Below the pieces are notes generated by a model. That model saw only the letters and a list, made by a program, of their open reading frames with translations, ran no database searches and was not told the origin of the DNA. Below, piece after piece: positions 1-11,419 of a DNA stretch of 64,000 bases. The stretch spans positions 4,452,866 to 4,516,865 of the forward strand of contig JAJLRJ010000011.1 of assembly GCA_024195265.1 (NCBI GenBank), read 5' to 3'. The DNA comes from Dendrophyllia cribrosa (Eukaryota; Cnidaria; Anthozoa; Scleractinia; Dendrophylliidae). Numbering within the stretch: position 1 is the first letter of the stretch; each line of letters begins with the position of its first letter. A program made the position numbers and the translations under genes.

Positions 1-972
1 AAAAAATGTAGCTTATTTTTTTTAACTCCCCAGATCAATGTTTGCAGTTAAAATGCTTTTGATTCTCCTGCATAGGTTCAAGTTGGACACCCCTGGGGGA
101 CTCTCGTATAAAAAACAACGGGGGTGCTCGTTGTACCTTTAGGTGCTAAAATCCAAAATGACTGCTGTTTAGAGTTGTCATGGTAGCCTTTATAGGGGCA
201 TTTTTGTGCGGTCACCTTTTTGTGCATCATCGGGTCATCCCCGGTGTAATATAATTTATGATTTTCTTTTGTTCATCCTATTCTTATTTAGATTGTGCAG
301 TTCCAGAAAATATCCATACTCCCCCCACGGAAGGTTTTTTGTTTAGCACCCCCCCGTCCCCCCAGGAAATTCCAGTTTAGCTTCATACTTTGCTTCTAAA
401 ATATTGGCTTTTAAGACCCCCCTCCCCCTAGGAATTTCCAATGACCTTCAATGGGGTGGGTATGGATTTTTTCTGGAACTACACATTTTGGATTGCATCA
501 TCAGTATTGTTTTGCTATTGTGATGTCAGCTGTGAGATATTACATCGGGGATGAGCCTCATCATCTTTTCAAAAATTGTCAATGCCAGTTACATGTAATT
601 TGTTGTTTTGGAATAATTTTTATTGGTACCACTCAGGCTAGGTCAAAATGAATTGAGTCATGCCCACAAAACAAAATTTTGTTACCTTTTGTGGGTGTTA
701 TGAAAATTTCTGATGAGCACCACCTTTAACTTTTATCGTGTATAAATAAAGGATGTTGTTTGTTTGTTTGAGTACACATATCTGTTCAAGGGACTTTTTA
801 AGTATCAGAATGATAGTAAACACTCTATATTGCAAATAAATATTTCAAATGAAACTAAGCAATTTCAAAATCCCAAACTGGTAGGAGGAAAGCCAATTAT
901 TATTGGCTAATAAATACAAACGTGATGAAGGAGTTGAATTCACTGTTGTTATTTCTGTTTTGTGAAAGCAAG
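1..972. other. Non-coding; upstream intron or flank of the first gene
   Basis: No convincing exon is seen. The stretch has C-runs near 320-430 and an ATAAATAAAGG-type tail followed by TTTG repeats at about 740-770, which resembles the 3' end of a short retroelement. It is probably intron of the gene whose exons follow. Confidence 0.4.
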
Positions 973-1045
973 AAACAGAGGTGAAAGAATTACAAAAACT
1001 GTGCAAGAAGAAGGAGGAAGAGGAGGAAGCCTTTCAAATGTTGAA
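973..1045 (+). CDS. Candidate coiled-coil exon of unidentified gene
   Basis: The stretch reads openly as a Lys/Glu-rich helix containing a KKKEEEEEAF run, typical of a coiled coil. It is bounded by an AG at 971-972 and a good donor GTATGT at 1046. It ends with two bases of a codon (phase 2), which joins in frame to the exon at 2267 that begins with one base. I do not recognise the family. The 5' part of the gene lies outside the window or in exons I cannot identify. The acceptor is the weakest point because another AG lies a few bases away. Confidence 0.45.
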
Positions 1046-1403
1046 GTATGTTAAATTATTGTTTGTTATTTTTCACTTCATTTTAGTTCTAAAATAGGTG
1101 TGACTCAAAAGTAAGGAAGTGGTGAGGTAAATCCTTCAAGGCCAGGAAAAAGTCTTGAGGAATATATATTTTGGGAAAGAATGAAAAAGAGTCAGGTAAT
1201 TTAAATCAAATCTAAAACACCAACAGTAAAGTCACTGACTGAATAAGGCTGCTCTGCAAAGAAGCTTTTCATTTCTTTTCATAAATGTGTATTTTATGTC
1301 ACTATGTAAAATGTTGAAACAAATGCCCACAATAGAATTAATAAAAAAAAACGTTTTTATATAACCATAAAACATATGTACTCTTTACATAATGTACATG
1401 CTT

Positions 1404-1604
1404 TATTAAAGAAATAAAAAACGTGCCGAGTGCATTATTGAGTTATATAAGCACGCGGGAATTTTTAAGAACACGAGAGAAGTGCAGAGAAGCATGAGCC
1501 CAAGGCGAGTGCTTCTTGCACTTCTCGAGTGTTCTTAAAAATTCCCAAGTGCTTATATAACTCAACAATGCACAAGGAACAAGTTTTTTTATTTCTTTTA
1601 TAAA
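1404..1604. mobile_element. Palindromic MITE
   Basis: The two halves are inverted copies: TGCATTATTGAGTTATATAA near 1431 is matched in reverse near 1553-1572, and the inner arms share GGGAATTTTTAAGAACAC. The arms extend outward into an AAAGAAATAAAAAA motif on both sides. There is no ORF. It lies in the intron between the first two exons of the first gene. Confidence 0.75.
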
Positions 1605-2266
1605 ATAAAAACGGTTATAATGAACCTTACGTCACGCGCGCGCTTTATCGAGTTATAATGAACTTGGTTTAACCAATCATAGCGTGCGCATTTCCTTGAG
1701 CATTTTATAACAAGAAATAATGCATACTGTGAGCACAAGCTTGCAAAAATTTGAAACAGTTTGTTGATGAAAACAAGAAATAATAAAAAAATTGTTTGGA
1801 CACCATGAAATGCTAAAATAATTCTTGGCAAGAAAAGTTCTGTGCACAAAGTAAGATAATTGAAAGGATACGTTTTGCATATGGTAAAATAATGATGGAA
1901 AAGACAGCTTGAGGAAGCGACCAGTTGGGGGAATTTGAACTTTAAAAGTCAGGGAATCTCTGATTTCTTTGGAAGCCATATATAAAATATACAGTGTTAT
2001 CCTTATGATTATTATGTTCACCCTTGGCCTTGAGGAAAACAGATGTTTTGGATTTACACTTTTCCTTTTACTTCCTTAAGATTGTGAAGTCTACCTCAGG
2101 GGTGGGGCTAAAAGTAAATGTGATTATTAGAGGATTGTTCATGTTTCTTGTCTTCTTTTCTAATTATTGCCTGAAACTTGCGTACACCCTTTTTTTGTTA
2201 CATGCATATGTTCAGTGTAATAACAAGACCATACTTCTGTTGTTATTAATAATATATTTTATGCAG

Positions 2267-2466
2267 GGAAAGGAGCCAGGGGAATTTCTTCAGACTTATG
2301 AGGGATAGGCTAAAACAATGCAACCCAGTGAAGTACTCGCATAGGCCAACTCTTGATAATGATCTCAGAGTTCTTGCTGCTGCTTGCAAACACATTCAAC
2401 CATCTGATGAAACTGATCTGTGTGCTTTAATAAATGACTACCGCAACACCATACGTCAAAAGACAG
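2267..2466 (+). CDS. Second candidate exon of unidentified gene
   Basis: The exon opens after a TTTTATGCAG acceptor and reads about 66 residues of a compact, probably helical segment rich in Leu, Arg and Asn (contains LINDYRNTIRQKTG near its end). The start phase (1 base) fits the donor of the exon at 973-1045. The donor at 2467 is CAG|GTCTTT, weak after the GT, but it is the only GT giving the phase needed for the terminal exon. If the donor is not used, the frame continues 12 more codons to a stop at 2502-2504, giving a shorter alternative C-terminus. Family not recognised. Confidence 0.5.
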
Positions 2467-2888
2467 GTCTTTCACTTCATCTTGTAGAGATTAAAAATGT
2501 TTAGTGTTATTTGATTGATGTTGATTTTATCATATGCCTTGCATTTTATGAAGTGGCGTTTTGCATCAGAATGTTCTGACATAATTCCTGTGGCTTTTCA
2601 AACCAGATTACTGGAAAATTTTTATTATCTCTTTTCCTGGTTACATTACCATAATCCAAGACAATGAAAGGAAAACATGAATTAAAATGGCTGTAAAATA
2701 AGAATACAGTGTTTGGTTATGAGACAAGAAGTAAGATACCGTAACTAATGTCCACAAATAGGATAGGTCAAACTTAACAAAAGTTACTAGACTTGTAATC
2801 TGAAGAAACACATGAAGTCAACTTCTCTGACCATATAGTGATTTTTTTTAGTCAAGTGAATGATTGACTGATATTGATTGATTTGCAG

Positions 2889-3652
2889 GAAATACATGTG
2901 CAAGTGTGTTCAACAGCAACAGTCCGCAATATTATCCATATCATGTTGGGCAGGTCCAAAGTTATCACCCTCAAAGAGCTCCAATTCCCTCACTGATGAG
3001 CCAACTTTCACCCTCTCCTACTGGGCTGAGAATGGGAAGCCCTGGTGCTAACAGTGATTCCTGGAATGCATTTGGACCTTACCCAAGATTTGCTGACAGT
3101 ACTGGAAGTATCTTTAGTCCAAGAAGTTCAGTAGGTAGTCATTCAAATGTCCGAACACCTTGTCCTGTTCAGTGGTCTCCTTGGAATGGTCAAACAGTAA
3201 ATGCACCACAGGGTGACTTCCATGGAATGAGACCCACTCAAAGACAGGCACTACAGATTAGTCGTCCAGATTATCGGTTTCCATTCAGTTCACCCATTAG
3301 AGCTTATCACACAAACCAGAGGCGTGAAAATCGATACAGCCCAGTAGCACATCAGCATCATGATCACCGAAAAGGAAAATCAAGAAGGGAATTAAGTTAC
3401 AATTCCAAATCATCCAAGTTTTCAAAAGGCGAGATATGGAGACAGTCACTGAAAACGCGCACAGTTGTAGCAGAAAAACAACAATCACTGCAAGATAAAC
3501 GAAGTACTACATCCCAACCTCCCCCTTTAGTACCCCAAGCAACATCCACCCCAAATGATGAAAACAGTGATTCTCAAGTGAATGTTGTGGACGTAGATGT
3601 GGAGTCACCCAACAAGGATTCCAGTGGCTTGACTGAAGCAAAAAATAAATGA
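2889..3652 (+). CDS. Terminal exon: Ser/Pro/Gln-rich tail of unidentified protein
   Basis: A long open frame starts right after a TTTGCAG acceptor and runs about 254 codons to a TGA. It joins in frame to the exon ending at 2466. Composition is disordered: an N-terminal Tyr/Pro/Gln/Ser part with SPSPTG and SPR motifs, a middle basic His/Arg/Lys part (HHDHRKGKSRR), and an acidic end with a VDVDVESP motif. SP and TP sites suggest phosphorylation by proline-directed kinases. The order coiled coil, helical segment, disordered tail suggests a nuclear or cytoskeletal scaffold protein, but the family is not recognised. Confidence 0.7.
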
Positions 3653-4171
3653 AAAGTGACACTGATATTGAGAACTAATATTATGAATTGTTTGGTTCCA
3701 GTTGACCATACTTTTGTAGCAGTTGGTCATGTAAATATGACAACATGATAGCACATGTGAAATAATTTTTTTTACCAAAACAAAACAAAAACATACACAG
3801 ATACACAAAACAAAACTGACACTTAGTTTGGCTGAAACAAAAGAAAAGGAAGAAAGAAAAAGCAGGTGGAACTGTGAGAAAAATCTTATGCCACTACTGT
3901 ACATGTTATTACAAAACAAAAAGGATTTGTGAGAAGAATCACTTGATCCAAGGAGCAGAGGGAAGCTTTATTTCACAACAGTAAGCTTACAATGACCAGT
4001 ATTGCTGCAAACGTTTGTTGAGTTCATCTAAACTACAATTAACAAGAAACATACAGTGTACTAGAAGAGTTTTTTTTAACTCTTCTTGCATTATGAAGTC
4101 CTTTTTTAAGTTTACATTTCAATAGTTTTAAATTACTCTTTATCACAAATTAATCTTAACTTGCAGGAACT
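3653..4171. other. 3' flank of first gene
   Basis: A-rich, low-complexity DNA including several AAAACAAAAC runs near 3776-3815; probably 3' UTR and spacer. An AATAAA overlaps the stop codon region, so the true poly(A) signal is not clear. No ORF of interest. Confidence 0.4.
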
Positions 4172-4173
4172 TA

Positions 4174-4525
4174 CAGCCATGCTCCATCACGCGTGACCAG
4201 TATTTTTGAAAATTTGAATGGATTTTTCAAGTTTACACGTCCGTTTTGTAAATTCATTCCGAGATTCGGAATTCCCGTAAGAATTTTACCGCATTTTCGG
4301 AAACAAAGAGCAACGAAATATCATTTTGTTTGAAATGTTACATATCCGAACAATATTAGTTTTTTTTCTGCGTGCAGCGAAGTTATTTTCCGTTAATTCG
4401 TGACTGTCAAAGTGTTTTCCACAGAGATCTTCAAGGTTTCAGTCAAATCTCTGACGTTACAAAGAAATATTCAAATGTTCATTTCATTCTCTAGACTACC
4501 GGTCACGCGTGAAGGAGCATGGCTG
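4174..4525. mobile_element. TA-flanked MITE, CAGCCATGCTCC family, copy 1
   Basis: About 30-bp terminal inverted repeats begin CAGCCATGCTCCATCACG on the left and are matched on the right around 4497-4525. Both ends are flanked by TA (4172-4173 and 4526-4527), the target duplication of Tc1/mariner elements. No coding capacity. The same TIR closes the transposase remnant at 6677-7431. Confidence 0.8.
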
Positions 4526-4973
4526 TAAGGGCTGGGGCAAAACCATCCACATCAAATTTGGCATTTGTCACTCAGAGGTAACTAATTGCTTTAATTGCTG
4601 CCATGGTAGGAAAATAACAAGATTAGGCAAGACCAAAAAGGAGAACATCTTCCAAAAAGAGTACTTAAGTTTTGTCCTAAAGAGTTACACTAAAGTGATT
4701 ATGGGCAAAAATGCAATGTCTTTTGGGGTTTAGGTTTGGCCCCACTAGCACCCCTTTACAGGACACCTGTCAGTTTAACGTTGAAATTGCTAACATTCTG
4801 TGCACCAGTACTTGTACGTAACTCCTTACCCCTGAAATTGACTTTGAATGCTACAACTGTGGTCACCATTTCAGTTTCAGTATGGTAACATAAAGGGCAG
4901 AGACTGATTAATTATTGGAATTCTGTGTGATGCTCTGAATTGTTTCCTTTTTTATGTCTGGTAAAACAGCTTA

Positions 4974-5134
4974 CAGCCATGCTCCCTCACGCGTGACCAG
5001 TATTTTTGAAAATTTGAATGGAGTTTTCAAGTTTACACGTCAGTTTTGAAAATTCATTCCAAGATTCGGAATTCCTGTGAGAATATTCACTTCAGTCTTG
5101 TGGATTACTGGTCAGGCGTGACGGAGCATGGCTG
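4974..5134. mobile_element. TA-flanked MITE, CAGCCATGCTCC family, copy 2
   Basis: A shorter copy of the element at 4174-4525. The first about 90 bases are nearly identical to copy 1, and the right TIR ends GGAGCATGGCTG before TA. The interior is deleted relative to copy 1. Confidence 0.78.
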
Positions 5135-5506
5135 TAACTAGAAGAAATGATACAAGGAACAGTTGGCTATGATAAGCCTACCATTTGCAGCTTTAAATCT
5201 ACTACAGGCCAGGGATTGTATTGGTTGGGTTGTATTGAGAAACAATAAAAGCATTTTGTTTTCTTTCAGTGGACTCTTGTATAAAAATATTCATTTGTTC
5301 ATCATAACAAGTTTTAAACATGAATCATGGTGAAGAAAATCTTTATTTTACCACTGAAACCAATTCAAAGTTATTGGTACATGGATTGGATCTAGCAATG
5401 TGGAGTGAAAATTCCAACCAAAATTAGTTCAGATGTTATCATACCCTACTGACTGGAGATGACACGAGAGTAATTTTTTATGACTGTCATGTCATCTCTA
5501 CAGGCT

Positions 5507-5738
5507 AATAGACTATTTTACAGTTGTGTGCTTAGTACCCTGGCCTTTGAGTGAAAGCAAGGCTGGAGTTGACTTTGTTTTGATAAAAACCTTCCTACTT
5601 TTTATATGTAAATCATGTTAGCATAATAACATTATTTACATATGAAAAGGTTTGTATCAAAACAAGGTCAACTCCAGCCTCGTTTCCACACAAAGGGCAG
5701 GTTTAACTAAGTAGGCAACTGTAAATTGGTCTATTATA
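5507..5738. mobile_element. Palindromic MITE
   Basis: Nested inverted repeats: outer arms around TAGACTATTTTACAGTTG (5509 onward) and its inverse near 5717-5737; inner arms around AAGGCTGGAGTTGAC near 5560 and its inverse near 5667-5682. Low-complexity centre. No ORF. Confidence 0.65.
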
Positions 5739-6035
5739 AGCTTTGGTTGTAAAAAGTATTTTTAACACTTGTAACTATGAAATTCTTATTTACTCATTTA
5801 ACATGTTTGTGCATGCTAGATCTAAATGAAATGTGGAAGTGTTGGTTTTTGAGGAGGGAAACAGGAAAACCCAGAGAAAGGCCTCTTAGACCAAGGATGA
5901 AAACCAACAGCAAACTAAACCCACTTACGACATTGCTTCTAGGGATAGCAACTTAAGATTACATGTTAGTGGGACTTCTTTGCAACCATTCCTTGTGTTC
6001 TGAAGGGTTCACTTGTGCACTCTTGTGTTTCACAC

Positions 6036-6237
6036 CAGGGGCATAGCTTGGGGGGGGGGGGGGGGGGGGGGGCTTGGGGTGCCTGTGACCCCCCCCACCC
6101 CCCCCCCCCCCCCCCCCCCCCCCCCTTTGTGAGATAAATGTAGCAAAACAGCGTGGATGTCAACATGGCAATCTGGTAAGTACCCTGGGTGTGACACTTC
6201 CCCCCCCCCCCCTTGAACAATCCTAGCTACGCCCTGC
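6036..6237. repeat. Inverted repeat element with long G and C homopolymers
   Basis: The outer arms are GGGGCATAGCTTGG on the left and CCTAGCTACGCCC on the right. Inside are a G-run of about 22 at 6051-6072, a C-tract at about 6090-6125, and another C-run at about 6200-6212. Homopolymer lengths in assemblies are unreliable. Open frames across it are artefacts of Gly and Pro runs. Confidence 0.55.
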
Positions 6238-6676
6238 ACACACTTGTGATCCATCTTCTGCTGAGTTATCCGTGATACCATGCTAGAAAATCCTCTGGGA
6301 CAAAGTTAATGGTTGCAGAAAAATCACACTTAATACTTATCTGATATCTTAAGTTGCTTTATGCAACCACTAGGCCCAGGGCCAGCCATATTGGTGGGAG
6401 ACAAATGCTTGCTCCACTGCACCACCCTTGCTCTCCATTCTGTATTTCATTTTTTTTTTCGCTAAAAGGATGACAATGAACATCAATGAACTGACAATTA
6501 AGTCATAAAAAATCAAAAATTCAATATTGTTTGTTAAATAGTGAAACATGATTAATTCAATAGTAATAAGCTGAACTTTCACTTGCTACTTCTATAATAT
6601 TTTGCTAGCAAAATTCCCTATGATCTTCCCTTTTGACAAAGAGAAATCTGCTTGTGGCACCTAAACAGAAACTAAA

Positions 6677-7431
6677 TTAAAGCAAGTATCCACAATGCTT
6701 AAAGTAATTGATGCAGTCTCTTATATTTATCATACTTAATGCCTGCATGCTAGGTTTCATCAATTTGAACAATTCTATGGATTCTAGAACGTTGTCTGAA
6801 AGTTTAGAAGGATAAATTCGTCCTCCTTGACTAAAGGGAGCATATGTACCGTACGTTTGATAATAGGACAATCACATGACTTTTGGAGGGCACAAATAAA
6901 CTATATGCCCGACAAAAGTCATGTGATTATCATTATTATCAATACACAAGGCCAAATCGTACAAATTCATTTAATAAGAAAAAAATGTTTAACAGAAACA
7001 GGGCCGTAAATGCGTTTGTAGCCCGTCAAATTCAATATCGCCCGCCACTCACGCGTGTTTTCTCGAAAGCAGTTTCTTATTTGGCCGCGTATATTGATAA
7101 TAATGGCGAATAATGCCACATACGCCGCCATGAGTAACACGAACAACTCTTGAGATTGCCCTCGGTCCTTCTCCGTTCAAATACATGCCAACTATCCGTC
7201 TTATTTCCTTACTGAGAGGTCTACCTGGCCTGAACTCCCGACCTAGAGCATTATAACCAATCGGTCTGAACATTGGTAAAATGCGTTGAAATTTTCAAAT
7301 CTCCCTTTGAACTTTGCAATCTCTCTTCAAATTTCCCAGAACACACTAAAATGCCCAAATATGGTAAACAAAACTTGACACATTGTTTGAAATCTCGGAA
7401 TTTACTGGTCACGCGTGACGGAGCACCGCTG
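6677..7431 (-). pseudogene. Decayed Tc1/mariner-like transposase with paired-type HTH
   Basis: On the minus strand, 7049-7273 encodes about 74 residues with a paired-box-like helix-turn-helix (GRPLSKEIRR motif followed by a Gly-x-Ser-rich second helix), the N-terminal DNA-binding module of Tc1-type transposases. Downstream, 6677-6740 encodes a C-terminus ending HCGYLL, very like the HCGYIL end of the intact transposase at 26137-27192. The catalytic middle is absent, so this is an internally deleted relic. Just beyond the N-terminal end lies a TIR finishing at 7431 that matches the MITEs at 4174 and 4974, so those MITEs were probably moved by this kind of enzyme. No left TIR was found. Confidence 0.6.
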
Positions 7432-9904
7432 TAATTCTCGGGAAAACAGCAGCGATCACGTTTCTCGAGCTCAATTTTAAGGTAAGAAAAAAGTATTGAC
7501 GATCAGTACCAAGAAATCAGCTAGAAGTATTATTTCCATGAGCGATGGGAGTAAAAAGCGATGGACTAAAAGCGAACATAAGCCCAGACATGGGAAAAAT
7601 AACGGAATATTCATCCTTCCCCAGTTTTATAGTTTAATATGAGCTACGAGGTGTTTAATATTAAACAATCTTTGTCATCTATATTACGGGAAATGAGACT
7701 AGCAATTCAGAATTGAGAGACACCGCCGTATCCTTTGTCATTTTAGATCCTTTATATCATCCTAGCACCCCTATTTAATTTCTATATTGCTTCCATTTAG
7801 TTTGATTCACTCTATTAATATGAGTGAACACACTCATATTAATAGAAGCTGTGAGCTACGAGGTGTTTTACTAATACCAATAAAGGTAAAACATCCTCTG
7901 TCTTATCTTGGGTATTGTGCCGTGTATGAGATAGAGTACAGGGCTATAGTTGTTAAACAGGTCTGAACGCCAGCCACGTATACGTAATCCTAAATTTGCG
8001 AAGGATCCTCCGGATGTACTCAGTTGTTGGGTTGTGACAGCCAGTAGCAATTAGCCTTCCTCTCGGTGCACAAGATTCACGCCCGGAAATAAGAAATGAA
8101 ATATTCAAACTGCGCAGAAATTAATGGGAAATCTGAGCAATGATAAACAGGGTAGATTAATGAATATTCTACTAGGCGAGCACAGTATTCAGTTTTGTCA
8201 ATTATTGACCGTCCGCACGTTCTATGAAGTATGTTTTCTGGCTGCTATTTTGTGTTTCTACTGTCGTTTCAAATCTTTATTTATAACTTGCGATCGTTTC
8301 CCGCGCAAGTGGTTGACCAAGCGAAACCAAAATAGAGCTTGACGGCAGGTTACTTTATTATATTGAGAGCTGTTGCGTTCGATGTATAAACCCGTATAAA
8401 CAGAATTTGGTGACTGTACTAGCCTTTTACTTCAGCGTCGCGTTTGATTCTGTAGGTAGGGGCAATTGGGATCTTTTAGTATCATTTATTTTTAAGGCTG
8501 AATCGAAAGACAGCTGAGGAGAGCGATATCATAGCAAGCTTTCTAAGACAAAACACAAGCCATGCACTATTGTTGATTTTTTTCTTCACTTGATAATGTC
8601 GAGCAAAGCCTTGTTCCTTGGCACGCGTCACGCAAATGCCTCGTGTAGCATGCATGTTGCAAATGCTGTTTCTCTGTCGGGTGACGACGAGGACAAACAA
8701 TATTGGACGACACAAAGTCCGATTTTCATTAATCATAACCATTACAATTTCCGAGAACAAATAAACATGAAAAAAAAAAGAGAAATGAGAGGAAATTCAA
8801 GAGATAACTTGAACGAAAGCTTTTTATCAATCGAAAGCGAAAAAAAATGTACCAAGATTGGTAACCGCCACAGGTGCTATAAATGTAAAGAAAAAGCCAT
8901 CTGAGGGGGACACATTATTGCGCTATGAATCCCTCTAACCCAAGTACAGATGCTGATAAAGTTCAATGTGTCAACCTTGGGAACACTCTTGCCAGAATTT
9001 TTTTTCCAGCCCACTGTACTTGCATGAATATTTTTTGGGACGATGGCCTTGTGCAGGAATTTTTTTTTTACGCATATGCGCTTGAAAGATATATATTTTT
9101 TCAAAATAACCCAACCCCCCCCTCAGAAGTAAAATGGTCGGCCCCTAAATAATATTATTTCATCACTGCAAAACTAGCATTGAAATATGCAGAAAAAACT
9201 ATAACAATTGGATGCTTAGTAAGTTGCCGTAGTGATTCTATTAAATGATGTGATTGTTCATTTAGCCTTTAACTTTAAATGTGATTGGCTCAGGAGACTG
9301 TTCGATTACATTGTCCGATTACAACAAACTGTCCGATAACAACAAACTGTCCTATTACATTGTCCGATTACCACTTTGCAAGTAAGTTAGAGGGAAATAC
9401 AGAGATTTATCAACCAATTACATTAGAGTAAATTGTAATTAGTTATCAGTGATTAATTATCAAATACGTCTGGCATTTTCATTGGTAAGATAACATTTTG
9501 TTTTTCGTTACTAATAGTTCAATTAAATGGAGAAAGAAAGAATTGTCTCACTGGCCTTGCTTACCCTGGCTCTCTGTAAGTATTTAATTTTGCACTAATT
9601 CAATTTGGACAATTAGTAATTGTCCAAATTGAATTGATTTAATAATGACGTACGTATTTTTATCACACGGGTTTTTTTTCGCAATGCTTTAAAACAAGAT
9701 CGTGCAAATTATGAATATCCGCTAAATTTGTGCAATATTCGATTTGCCCAAAGATGCCTTAAGGTGGTCTTATACCCAAAATACGTGTCTAGCTTGCAAC
9801 GTTGGTTTTTTTGAAAATGGAAAAATTGTAATCTTAAAACACTTGAGAATACCATTTTGAAAGAATTTCACTAAATTTGCAGCACTAAACAAGTGAACTA
9901 TAAG
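7432..9904. other. Non-coding spacer with hairpin and short tandem repeat
   Basis: No gene is recognised. A hairpin at 7808-7847 has arms CTATTAATATGAGTG. The phrase GAGCTACGAGGTGTTT occurs twice (7640 and 7854). At 9300-9372 an irregular TGTCCGATTACA-type repeat occurs several times. Repeat-derived T- and C-rich motifs lie at 9060-9150. Short ORFs here look random. Confidence 0.4.
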
Positions 9905-10240
9905 ATAAGAATTTGGTTTTATCGACTGAGTCGATAAGGTAAATTAGCCACCGTAAAAAGATTCGAGAAAGCTGACGTTTCGAGCGCTAGCCCTTCGTCG
10001 GAGCGAATCAAGGGATTGTGGGTAGTGGTGGTTTTATATAGTAAGCGGTGGAGCTACGCTATTGGTGGAAATTTGGTGACGTGAAAAACAAATGTAAATT
10101 AGTTGAATGAAAAGCGTTCGTTGATTCCGTGGGGTTTAAGAGTGCCGATTTGAAAGATGATTTTTTGTTCTAAGGCTTTCTGTGTTACTCTGGTGTAGGG
10201 AAAGGCCGCAGATTGTCATGTGTTGTTTAGAATGGTTAGT
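9905..10240 (-). pseudogene. 3' end of a Penelope-like element (PLE), truncated
   Basis: Read on the minus strand, the stretch gives the C-terminal tail of a PLE GIY-YIG ORF (a basic segment with LKPHGIN-like residues) broken by stops, followed by a region with a hammerhead-like core. The 5' part is missing and the copy abuts a LINE fragment at about 10240. Assignment rests on resemblance to PLE 3' ends and on the ribozyme-like motif. Confidence 0.5.
9960..10020 (-). ncRNA. Hammerhead-like ribozyme motif, family A
   Basis: On the minus strand the order is CCGACGA, a stem II of GGGC/GCTC closing a TAGC loop, then GAAAC followed by GTC. The hammerhead consensus is CUGANGA, stem II, GAAA; one core base differs here (CC for CU), so this copy may be inactive. 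It sits in a PLE fragment, where hammerhead motifs are established features of the terminal repeats. Confidence 0.5.
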
Positions 10241-10249
10241 AAGATACAA

Positions 10250-10660
10250 TGCGTGCTCTCCGCATTGAATTTAGGGAAAAATCTGCCACATATGAAGAAC
10301 TCCTCAAGAAAGCTGGACTAACTACTCTATACAACCGGACACTTCAAGATATATAGCTATAATGATGTATAAAGTGAAAAACAAACTATTGCCTAGTTAT
10401 GTAGTGGATGTTTTTGAAGAAAATGAAACCAGATATCAGCTTCGTAATGAAAATGACTTTAAGATACCAAGATTTCAATGTGTGAGATATGGGAAGCACT
10501 CTTTAAGATACCAGGGTCCATATCTGTGGTCTAAATTATCTCGTGCAGATAAATGTAGTAATAACTTGAATATTTTTATCAGAAATATAAGACGAAAAGA
10601 CTTATCAAACGTACTTGAGGACAGTTGTGAAATTGTCATTTATGTTCAGTTTGATTTTGA
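10250..10660 (+). pseudogene. 3' end of a LINE reverse transcriptase ORF
   Basis: The C-terminal tail of a non-LTR retrotransposon ORF2: a segment with YEELLKKAGL and LYNRTLQDI at 10252-10350, then after a 2-base frameshift the MYKVKNKLLPSYV block and YGKHSLRYQGPYLWSKL. This arrangement (Y-K-hydrophobic-NKL, later GP-LWSKL) is typical of LINE tails in marine invertebrates. The RT catalytic domain is absent: a 5'-truncated insertion ending in an (AT)n tract. Confidence 0.7.
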
Positions 10661-10664
10661 TATA

Positions 10665-10708
<44 letters not shown>

Positions 10709-10725
10709 TTATATATTTATATATA

Positions 10726-10780
<55 letters not shown>
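10661..10780. repeat. (AT)n / (TATATT)n microsatellite
   Basis: About 120 bases of alternating AT with occasional TTT interruptions, directly after the LINE tail. The Ile/Tyr open frame through it is spurious. Confidence 0.9.
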
Positions 10781-10781
<1 letters not shown>

Positions 10782-10807
10782 CTGAATAAATGTTTGAAAG
10801 AAAATTT

Positions 10808-10882
10808 GCCCTGAGTGGCCGGATTTGAACCCACGTCCTCCTGCATACTAGTTAGGCGTGATAACCACTACACCATCCGGAC
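10808..10882 (-). repeat. tRNA-like sequence, inverted copy
   Basis: Reverse complement of the tRNA-like stretch at 11278-11350, with the same A-box (TGGTGTAGTGG) and B-box (GGTTCAAATCC), but the TΨC stem is disrupted by an insertion, so it cannot fold as a normal tRNA. Confidence 0.6.
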
Positions 10883-11277
10883 AACCATTCTGGCAACATG
10901 GCAATCTAAGATGTGATTTATGTGATTTCGGACGTGGGCCTCCCGGGATTTTTTCTTTCAAGGTGACAGGGTAGGGGAAGCCTATAACTCGATTTGAAAC
11001 CCAACTAAGGATCAAATTCATGATACACGACCGAAGTCAACTTAGCGAGTGACAAGGGAGGATCCACAAGGGATACAGGCTATTTTTATATATATGAACA
11101 GTATATGAGAGAACCCCTAACCCTGCACACCCCAAATAATCATATTTTTACTGAATAAATGTTTGAAAGAAAATTTGCCCTGAGTGGACCCTGTCACCTT
11201 GAAAGAAAAAATCCCGGGAGGCCCACGTCCGAAATTACATAAATCACATCTTAGATTGCCATGTTGCCAGCATGGTT

Positions 11278-11350
11278 ATCCTGATGGTGTAGTGGTTATC
11301 ACGCCTAACTAGTATGCAGGAGGACGTGGGTTCAAATCCCACTCAGGGCA
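11278..11350 (+). tRNA. tRNA-like sequence, possible tRNA-Thr(AGT) pseudogene
   Basis: A 73-base stretch contains an internal A-box TGGTGTAGTGG, a B-box GGTTCAAATCC, a perfect TΨC stem (GTGGG/CCCAC) and an acceptor stem matched in five Watson-Crick pairs plus one wobble. The anticodon loop reads CT-AGT-AT, which would be threonine. The anticodon stem is poor (three of five pairs) and the first base is mismatched. It lies inside a fold-back repeat, so it is more likely a mobile-element promoter or tRNA relic than a working gene. Confidence 0.45.
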
Positions 11351-11413
11351 AATTTTCTTTCAAACATTTATTCAGTAAAAATATGATTATTTGGGGTGTG
11401 CAGGGTTAGGGGT

Positions 11414-11419
<6 letters not shown>

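Noticed and set aside
5966..6281. Gly/Pro-rich overlapping ORFs
   Set aside because: Translations of G and C homopolymers inside an inverted-repeat element.
9300..9372. Regulatory array of TGTCCGATTACA motifs
   Set aside because: Irregular short tandem repeat with no gene nearby.
10362..10814. LINE-tail ORF extended through the AT tract
   Set aside because: Only the first about 100 codons are LINE-like; the Tyr/Ile part is microsatellite.
11278..11350. Functional tRNA gene
   Set aside because: Good internal boxes and TΨC stem, but weak anticodon stem, mismatched first pair and location in a fold-back repeat with an inverted broken twin.
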